From contig OZ244910.1 in assembly GCA_965221735.1 (NCBI GenBank), positions 62,001 through 126,000 of the forward strand: 64,000 nucleotides of DNA, given 5' to 3'. The position numbers and the translations under genes are program-made. This document shows positions 59,441 to 64,000 of this stretch, piece by piece. Under the pieces are notes generated by a model that worked only from the letters and a program-made list of their open reading frames with translations, made no database searches and was not told the DNA's origin. The DNA comes from UBA2991 sp965221735 (GTDB lineage Bacteria > Chloroflexota > Dehalococcoidia > Tepidiformales > Tepidiformaceae). Numbering within the stretch: the first letter of the stretch is position 1; every line of letters begins with the position of its first letter.

Positions 59441-59677
59441 ATGGCCCTCACCTTCAACTCCCGCCGCGCTGTGCAGAAGCTCCTCGGGCGCGGACTCTCC
59501 GAGCCCGCCGCTGACGGAATCGTGGAAGTCGTCGAAGAGGCGACAAGCCCCCTCGTCACCCGCGACATGCTCCGCGCCGACATGTACCGCGCCCTCTGGA
59601 CCTTCGGTATGGGCATCGTGGCCGCGAACGCCGGCGTAGCCGTTGCTGTCGTCACGCTCGCGCAGGCCTTCGACTAA
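59441..59677 (+). CDS. Small coiled-coil plus transmembrane protein
   Basis: A 78-residue protein. Residues 1-50 form an amphipathic helical region (SRRAVQKLLGRGLSEPAADG, IVEVVEEATSPLVTRDML), followed by one membrane helix (TFGMGIVAANAGVAVAVVTL). The layout recalls DUF1640/CCDC90-type anchored coiled coils. TATCAT (59426-59431) lies 9 nt before the ATG. It diverges from the chimeric membrane gene, and both could belong to one envelope-associated unit. Function unknown. Confidence 0.65.
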   Translation: MALTFNSRRAVQKLLGRGLSEPAADGIVEVVEEATSPLVTRDMLRADMYRALWTFGMGIVAANAGVAVAVVTLAQAFD

Positions 59678-59680
59678 CCC

Positions 59681-59714
59681 CACTATTCACTAGCCACTAC
59701 CCACTATTCACTAC
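59681..59714. repeat. CACTATTCACTA repeat, locus a
   Basis: Two near copies of CACTATTCACTA(C) in tandem. They overlap the stop codon of the phosphatidyltransferase, supplying its last two codons. Confidence 0.8.
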
Positions 59715-60315
59715 GCCCCAGCCGACCCCCCACCAGCCGCACCCCCACCGTCACCCCGCTCGCCGCACCCAGCGCCACCAGCGTCCAGTAGCACTCCCCC
59801 GCCACCGTCCCCGCCGCCGCCGCCAGAAGACGCACGTCCCGCGTCGCCAGCATCCCCAGACTATTCACTATCCACCATTCACTATTCACGACGCCCACCC
59901 CCTCCGCCTCCGCCCGCGCACGGCTGTAGCTCACCGTCAGCGACCCCGCAAGCGCCAGCGCCCCCACCACCGCCGCGTTCGGCCAGTCCTCGAACCGCGC
60001 CGCGTACACCGTCATCCCCCCCAGGATCGCCGCGTCCGCGTACCGGTCCGCGATCGCGTCCAGCGCCGCCCCCAGACGCGACGTTCGCCCCGTCAGCCGC
60101 GCCAGGTCCCCGTCCACCCCGTCCACGATGCTCGCCAGCTGGATCCCGATGCCCCCCGCCACGTTCCACCCCACCGCCACCAGCGTCCCCACCCCCAGCG
60201 ACAACGCCAGCGTCCCCCACGTCGCCCCGTTCGGCGTCAGCGGCGTATGCGACAGCGCCGCCGCCAGCGGCCGGCTCACCCGCCGGTTCACGTGTCGCGA
60301 GACGATTCCGTCCAT
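59704..60315 (-). CDS. CDP-alcohol phosphatidyltransferase family protein
   Basis: A membrane enzyme of 203 residues that transfers a phosphatidyl group from CDP-diacylglycerol to an alcohol. The signature is complete: D65-G-V-D68-G-D-L-A-R73-x8-G82-x3-D86-x3-D90. About six hydrophobic helices are present. After SYSRARAEAEGV the loop contains VVNSEWWIVNS (142-152), which is encoded by an interspersed CACTATTCACTA-type repeat inserted in frame; family members normally pass here directly into the LGMLATRDVRLL-equivalent loop. The C-terminal SE and the stop also come from another repeat copy. The acceptor alcohol is unknown. Confidence 0.9.
   Translation of the reverse strand: MDGIVSRHVNRRVSRPLAAALSHTPLTPNGATWGTLALSLGVGTLVAVGWNVAGGIGIQLASIVDGVDGDLARLTGRTSRLGAALDAIADRYADAAILGGMTVYAARFEDWPNAAVVGALALAGSLTVSYSRARAEAEGVGVVNSEWWIVNSLGMLATRDVRLLAAAAGTVAGECYWTLVALGAASGVTVGVRLVGGRLGRSE
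59861..59890. repeat. CACTATTCACTA repeat inside a coding region, locus b
   Basis: A 30-nt stretch of CACTATTCACTA-like units within the phosphatidyltransferase gene. Read on the minus strand it encodes VNSEWWIVNS without breaking the frame. Confidence 0.85.
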
Positions 60316-60394
60316 GGTGAATGGTGACTGGTGGTTAGTGAATAGTGGGGGGCCGGGGCGGACTATCCACTATCCACCATCCACTATTCACTAC
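60316..60394. repeat. Palindromic repeat element, loci c-d
   Basis: GTGAATAGTGG-type units on the left (60316-60348) and their inverse on the right (60362-60394). TAGTGAATAGTGG and CCACTATTCACTA (60336-60348, 60381-60393) pair perfectly over 13 bp. The GC-rich core contains GGGGCGGAC. The left end abuts the phosphatidyltransferase start codon. Confidence 0.8.
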
Positions 60395-60410
60395 CCCGCC
60401 GCGCGCCCCC

Positions 60411-60497
60411 CTACCCCATCCCGCCCAGGGACAGCCCCACCAGCAGCCCGATGAACCCCAGGCACACGACGCTCAGCAACCCGATCGTTCTCCACAT
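60411..60497 (-). CDS. Small transmembrane peptide (28 aa)
   Basis: A 28-residue frame starting MWRTIGLLSVVCLGFIGLL and ending LGGMG, a single membrane helix with a basic N-terminus (N-in). Its ATG follows TACACT by 7 nt, the same leaderless layout as many genes here, which is the main reason to believe it. It lies between the two palindromic repeat elements. Function unknown; possible small regulatory membrane protein. Confidence 0.55.
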   Translation of the reverse strand: MWRTIGLLSVVCLGFIGLLVGLSLGGMG

Positions 60498-60504
60498 GCG
60501 CGCA

Positions 60505-60510
60505 AGTGTA
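60505..60510 (-). promoter_or_regulatory. -10 element of the 28-residue peptide gene
   Basis: TACACT on the minus strand, 7 nt before ATG 60497. Confidence 0.5.
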
Positions 60511-60512
60511 CT

Positions 60513-60595
60513 GGTGGGTGGTGAGTAGTGAATAGTGGAGAGTCCGCCCCCGTCCCCCGGCGAGCAGCGCGAGCCCACTACCCACTATCCACTAC
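60513..60595. repeat. Palindromic repeat element, loci e-f
   Basis: A second GTGAATAGTGG ... CCCACTATCCACTAC element in inverse orientation to loci c-d, with the related core GAGAGTCCGCCCC. It also contains CCCCGGCGAGC-AGCGCGAGCC, which recurs in variant form near 61879-61901. Confidence 0.75.
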
Positions 60596-60602
60596 GCTCC
60601 CC

Positions 60603-61799
60603 CTACTGCTGCGGCAGCGTCGGGACGATCACATAGCCCTCGCACACGAGCCCGTCGTTGTCTTCGTCGACCTCCAGCGGCACGCGATAGTTGGGGAAGC
60701 CGCGACTGATGCCGACGGCTGCCGACTGCGGACTGAGGCTCAAGGCCGCCTCCCGGCACGATGGGAACGCCGTTGAGATGAGGATGATCCGCTGGTGGTC
60801 GGCCCACTCCTCGAAGTCATCGTAGAAGTCCGGCAGGGTCGCGTTGAAAATGCTCTGGAAGGCCGTGTTCGCGTCGAGGCCCGCGAGGACGCTGCTGTAG
60901 AAGCGCAGCCAGTCCGCGAAGTCGCCGTAGTACTCGAGCGCGTACAGCATCGCCAGCGTCTCCATGTCGTCGCTGGCCTGGTCGCGGCGGATGTCGCGCA
61001 CCCGCTCATAGAACACAACGCGGCGGAAGCGGTCCTCTGTGATGACCGGAACCTCACCGTGGGCGTAGTGGTTGGCGAAGTAGTCGCTGGCGCCGCGCCC
61101 CAGCCAGCTCGGGGTCACCTCGCCCGTCCCCACCGCCCGGTCGAACCACTCCGAGGCGAGCGCCACCTTGTCGGCGCGGCACGACGGGCTGAGGAACAGG
61201 TGCGCGCCCTCCTGGAACGAGCACTCGTCCGGGAGCTCCTCGAGCCGCCGCCCGAACACATCCTCGTACCGGTTCAGCAGGCCGTTGGAGGCGTGGGCGA
61301 TGTTGAGGGTGATGTCTCCCGTGTGCGCGATGCCGTACTCCTCCAGCGCGAACTCAACCACGGCGACCATCGCCTGCCGCACCTGTCTCTGCACCTCCGG
61401 GCGGTCGTCCATGCCCCGCACCTCGCAGCAGGGGCCTGCAACGGGCGTGTCGCTGTCGGTCGGTCGCGCCGCCGGAGGCGGCACCCTCGTCGGTCCCGCC
61501 TCCACCGCGTCCGGCACCTCCACCTCCACCGAAACCGGTATGGCCACCGTGATCACGCTGCTCAACTGGAAGCGCCCCGAGTTGCTGAGCGCGCTCATGT
61601 TGAGCGGGGCGTCAACGGTGCTCCAGTTCTCGGCCCCCTGCGGGCGGCTGCTGATGAACAGTTCCCCGTCCGAGATGCGCCGCCAGACCCGCACCTCCAC
61701 GTTCGCCGTCGTCTCCACCGTGCGCGTCGCCGCGAACGCCCCCAGCGCGCTCCCGATCGCGATGGCCGCGATGAGCGCCGCGATAATCGTGGTCTTCAC
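60603..61799 (-). CDS. Secreted protein with VRVW module and C-terminal excalibur-like motif
   Basis: A 398-residue exported protein. A signal peptide (hydrophobic IIAALIAAIAIGSALGAFAA) leads to one VEVRVWRRISDGELFISSRP module shared with the protein at 16321. A Pro-rich linker follows, then a helical domain (about 140-340) in which WFDRAVG...PSWLGRGASDYFANHYAHG matches the layout of the peptidase at 61984 but lacks HExxH, so it is probably an inactive relative. The C-terminus has DEDNDGLVCEG, like excalibur calcium-binding motifs. GTG 61799 has GGGAGG upstream and a TATCCT (61827-61832) further up. Confidence 0.7.
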   Translation of the reverse strand: MKTTIIAALIAAIAIGSALGAFAATRTVETTANVEVRVWRRISDGELFISSRPQGAENWSTVDAPLNMSALSNSGRFQLSSVITVAIPVSVEVEVPDAVEAGPTRVPPPAARPTDSDTPVAGPCCEVRGMDDRPEVQRQVRQAMVAVVEFALEEYGIAHTGDITLNIAHASNGLLNRYEDVFGRRLEELPDECSFQEGAHLFLSPSCRADKVALASEWFDRAVGTGEVTPSWLGRGASDYFANHYAHGEVPVITEDRFRRVVFYERVRDIRRDQASDDMETLAMLYALEYYGDFADWLRFYSSVLAGLDANTAFQSIFNATLPDFYDDFEEWADHQRIILISTAFPSCREAALSLSPQSAAVGISRGFPNYRVPLEVDEDNDGLVCEGYVIVPTLPQQ

Positions 61800-61972
61800 G
61801 CTCGCCCTCCCAGTGGCCCGAGCAGGATAGCGGACGAGGGCAAGTGATGGATGCTGACCGGTGACTGGTCCCCAGGTCCCCCCGGCGAGCGCAGCGAGCC
61901 CCCTGCAAGAGAGACTGGATAGTCTCCGAACCGGTGCCAGGGCAAGGGTGGGGTGATTGGCTCGACCGCGCT

Positions 61973-61978
61973 AGTCTA
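61973..61978 (+). promoter_or_regulatory. -10 element of the zinc peptidase gene
   Basis: TAGTCT 5 nt before GTG 61984. Together with the divergent gene start it fills the 184-bp gap at 61800-61983, where nothing else is recognised except a copy of the GGCGAGC-type repeat. Confidence 0.45.
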
Positions 61979-61983
61979 CGGGC

Positions 61984-63894
61984 GTGCTGCCGCCTGGAAC
62001 CTACGGACACAGACTTCTGCTTGTTGTCCTAGCGGTTGCCACATCCCTCTGGGTGCTGGTGTCCGGCGTGGAGAGTGCGCTGGCAGTGGGCGACACAGTC
62101 ACCACCGAGCTCCAACCCGGGTGGAACCTCGCCGGCTGGACCGGCGAGGAGGCGGATGTCGACTCCGTCTTTGTGGCGATTCCCGAACTGGTCATTGCCT
62201 ACGCCTGGGATGCGCACGAGCAACGCTACGTCCTGGCCTACCGGGATGGCGAGACTGCGTTCGGCGACCTTCAGACGCTTTCGCCCGGGATGGGGCTGTG
62301 GCTATTCCTGGACGGCGAGGAGACGGTGCCCTGGGAGCGGCCGTACGTGCGGGAGGCTGGCCTCGCGGACCTGCGGCGCGGCTGGAATCTCGTCACTTGG
62401 GCCGGAGACGACGGGGTCGTCACTGCCGTCGCCCTGGCCGAATTGGAGGGCATCCTCCTCGAGACGTGGGGAGCGGACGGCAGCGCCCCGCAGGCGCTGG
62501 AGCGGGGCCGGCCCATCTGGCTCAGGGTCTCTCAGGCGAAGCAGTGGTGGCAGCTGACGCCGCCGCCCCGCATCGAGTTCAAGGGTGAGTTCACGCCGGC
62601 GCGCCAGCGGGAACTGCGGGCCTACGTCGACGATGTGGTGGCGTTCTTCGTCAGGCGCCACGGGGTTGCCGTACCCGGCCTCACGGTCCGGTTCGGCGAC
62701 GCTGCTTCGGACGTATGGTGCGGGGGCTACGGTTGGAGGACGATCGGTATACGGGAACTCTGCATTACCGCGTTGCCGCACGAGTACGCCCACGCCGTGC
62801 AGGAGTATCTCGCCGTGCGCGATACGGACGGCAACTGGGGCGTGATGAGGGGCGAGGAACGGATAGGACCGGCGTGGCTGAGCGAAGGCGCTGCCAACCA
62901 CGCCGCCGCGGTGTACGAGGACCTGAACGGCAGCGGTTCGATCAACCAGTGGAACGCCGAAGCGCTCGACATCGGGCTCGCGAACGGCAACAGCCTTGAG
63001 GCGATTGAGAAGGACATGGGCGTGGGCGGGGATCCGGGGGCGAACTACCCCCTAGCGTCACTCGCCGCCAGCTGGATTGTCGAGAACCACGGAGAGGCGG
63101 CGCTGTACGACTATTACGATGTTCGCAACGGAGTCTTCCGGTGGCGGAGCGCCTTCCACGAGGTCTTTGGCATGCCCGTTGACCAGTTCTACGAGAGATT
63201 CGAAGACTACCGCGAGGGCCTGGCAGCCCAGAGGCCCCGGGTCGCGGGCAGGGTCATTGGACCCGGCGGGGAGGGACAGGCAGGGGTTCGCGTCGAGGCT
63301 ATCCCCCAGGGCGAAGGGAGGGCCTGGCGGATGAACACGGACGACGCCGGGACCTTCTCCGGGACGGCCCTGGAGGGAACCTACCGCCTGTCGCTGTTCC
63401 TAGGTGACACGTCCTGCCACCTCGGCTGGCATGGAGATCCCGAGGGATACACGGCGAGTCGTTCGACGATCGCGGTGCTGGACATACCAGCGGATGCCCG
63501 AAGTGACATCGTCATACCGCTTCCGCGGCCGGCGCAGGAGATGTGCAGGACCATTACAGGCAGGCTTGCCGACGGGGAAGGGAATCCCTATTCGGAGCCG
63601 CCCTGGGTCGTCGCCTGGCCTGTCCACGACCAAGACGGCTACACGGGCAAGGATGCGAACGTGCTTGGCGTGTTCGCCCTTGATGTGCGGGTAGGGGGCA
63701 CCTTTGGACTCTCGTTGCACTCCTACTACGCACGAGAGTGCGCTGTCTCGCCCCACCCGAACCTCGATCCGCAAGACGTCGACTCGAAGGCGCGGATATC
63801 CGTCGGAGAGCGAGATGTGGATGGGATCATCATCACTGTCACAACCGGCCCACGGCGGCCGAAGCAGTTTGTCGACTGCACGGTCGCGAGGTGA
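61984..63894 (+). CDS. Secreted zinc metallopeptidase-like protein (gluzincin)
   Basis: A 636-residue exported protein. The signal peptide has core LLLVVLAVATSLWVLV. Two copies of a W-N-L-rich module follow: LQPGWNLAGWTGEEADVDSV and LRRGWNLVTWAGDDGVV, of a type seen on cell-surface proteins. The peptidase domain has HEYAH (266-270) and the third Zn ligand E301 in AWLSEGAANH, a gluzincin pattern (HExxH plus distant Glu). Downstream are at least one carboxypeptidase-regulatory-like beta domain (VAGRVIGPGGEGQAGVRVEA) and a second similar one (ITGRLADGEGNPYSEPPW). It likely acts outside the cell on protein. GTG start with TAGTCT 5 nt upstream. Confidence 0.82.
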   Translation: MLPPGTYGHRLLLVVLAVATSLWVLVSGVESALAVGDTVTTELQPGWNLAGWTGEEADVDSVFVAIPELVIAYAWDAHEQRYVLAYRDGETAFGDLQTLSPGMGLWLFLDGEETVPWERPYVREAGLADLRRGWNLVTWAGDDGVVTAVALAELEGILLETWGADGSAPQALERGRPIWLRVSQAKQWWQLTPPPRIEFKGEFTPARQRELRAYVDDVVAFFVRRHGVAVPGLTVRFGDAASDVWCGGYGWRTIGIRELCITALPHEYAHAVQEYLAVRDTDGNWGVMRGEERIGPAWLSEGAANHAAAVYEDLNGSGSINQWNAEALDIGLANGNSLEAIEKDMGVGGDPGANYPLASLAASWIVENHGEAALYDYYDVRNGVFRWRSAFHEVFGMPVDQFYERFEDYREGLAAQRPRVAGRVIGPGGEGQAGVRVEAIPQGEGRAWRMNTDDAGTFSGTALEGTYRLSLFLGDTSCHLGWHGDPEGYTASRSTIAVLDIPADARSDIVIPLPRPAQEMCRTITGRLADGEGNPYSEPPWVVAWPVHDQDGYTGKDANVLGVFALDVRVGGTFGLSLHSYYARECAVSPHPNLDPQDVDSKARISVGERDVDGIIITVTTGPRRPKQFVDCTVAR

Positions 63895-63921
63895 GGAGAG
63901 CGGCGCGCTCCACTCAGTGAG
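63893..63921. repeat. REP-like box, inverted copy of the 3.3-kb family
   Basis: GAGGAGAGCGGCGCGC followed by TCCACTCAGTGAGC. On the minus strand it reads TGAGTGGAGCGCGCCGCTCTCCTC in two joined boxes, the same units as at 3333-3440. It lies right after the peptidase stop. Confidence 0.6.
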
Positions 63922-63947
63922 CAACGCGAACGCTCTTCCCCCTCGCG

Positions 63948-63972
63948 GTAACCTTTTGCGACCCCCGGCGTT
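63948..63972 (+). promoter_or_regulatory. ECF-sigma-type promoter candidate at the window edge
   Basis: GTAACCTTTT, 15 nt between AACC and CGTT, matching the AAC-N16-CGT layout of ECF sigma promoters. It points off the right edge, so the target gene is not visible. Confidence 0.4.
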
Positions 63973-64000
63973 GTTCCCGTCATACCAGGCGTGCGCACAG

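Noticed and set aside
59861..59890. CRISPR-like repeat at 59.7-60.6 kb
   Set aside because: Units are 10-12 nt, irregularly spaced and palindromic; there are no unique spacers of constant length and no cas genes.
60391..60585. 64-codon minus-strand frame over the repeat region
   Set aside because: Composed largely of repeat units and GC-rich spacer; the 28-residue frame in a different phase is better supported.

Overview
The window is GC-rich, gene-dense chromosomal DNA with short intergenic gaps; no gap between genes exceeds about 300 bases. No rRNA, tRNA or CRISPR array was recognised. The gene content (an 11-gene nuoA-N cluster without nuoEFG, acyl-CoA dehydrogenases, orphan CoA-ligase alpha subunits, LipA, PdxS, type III pantothenate kinase) fits an uncultured Chloroflexota-type bacterium. 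That placement is inference; an actinobacterium-like high-GC lineage is not excluded.

Layout. 1-6 kb: nitroreductase, lipoprotein, GNAT, thiolase, coiled-coil protein, RpiB, an attenuator-like leader region, LysC. 6-13.6 kb is accessory: a membrane-anchored LuxR-HTH/RCC1 protein, a lone capsid gene divergent from a lone terminase, HicAB, and a tandem pair of membrane proteins. 13.6-33.9 kb is mostly metabolism: ClpS, CoA-ligase alpha subunits, LipA, DNA glycosylase, SDRs, a duplicated acyl-CoA dehydrogenase, an enolase-superfamily enzyme, OsmC, CysE-CysS, CoaX-CoaBC, ProA. 33.9-45.3 kb: a small frameshifted toxin-like gene pair and the nuo operon (minus strand), preceded by a Rex-like operator. 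45.3-56.6 kb: a convergent TcmP / Gp37-Gp68 pair with matching SOS-like sites, a flavin monooxygenase-like protein, a PD-(D/E)XK nuclease, a PNPOx-like protein, an O-methyltransferase, PdxS and a 1347-residue helicase-nuclease. 56.6-64 kb: a P-type ATPase whose promoter and first codons are exactly duplicated, a phosphatidyltransferase carrying an interspersed repeat inside its reading frame, and secreted proteins including a zinc peptidase.

A striking window-wide pattern is a TAnnnT -10 hexamer 5-7 nt before the start codon of about 16 genes. This predicts leaderless mRNAs and was used here to choose several GTG/ATG starts. Operonic genes instead use ATGA/GTGA overlaps, and a minority have Shine-Dalgarno sequences.

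Most notable: a NuoI with a repeat-bearing C-terminal tail of about 300 residues; the Rex-like operator at nuoA; the TcmP/Gp37 pair with a shared operator; the isolated terL and capsid genes; a 14-repeat RCC1 ectodomain on an HTH protein; and repeat elements at 3.3, 21.6 and 59.7-60.6 kb.
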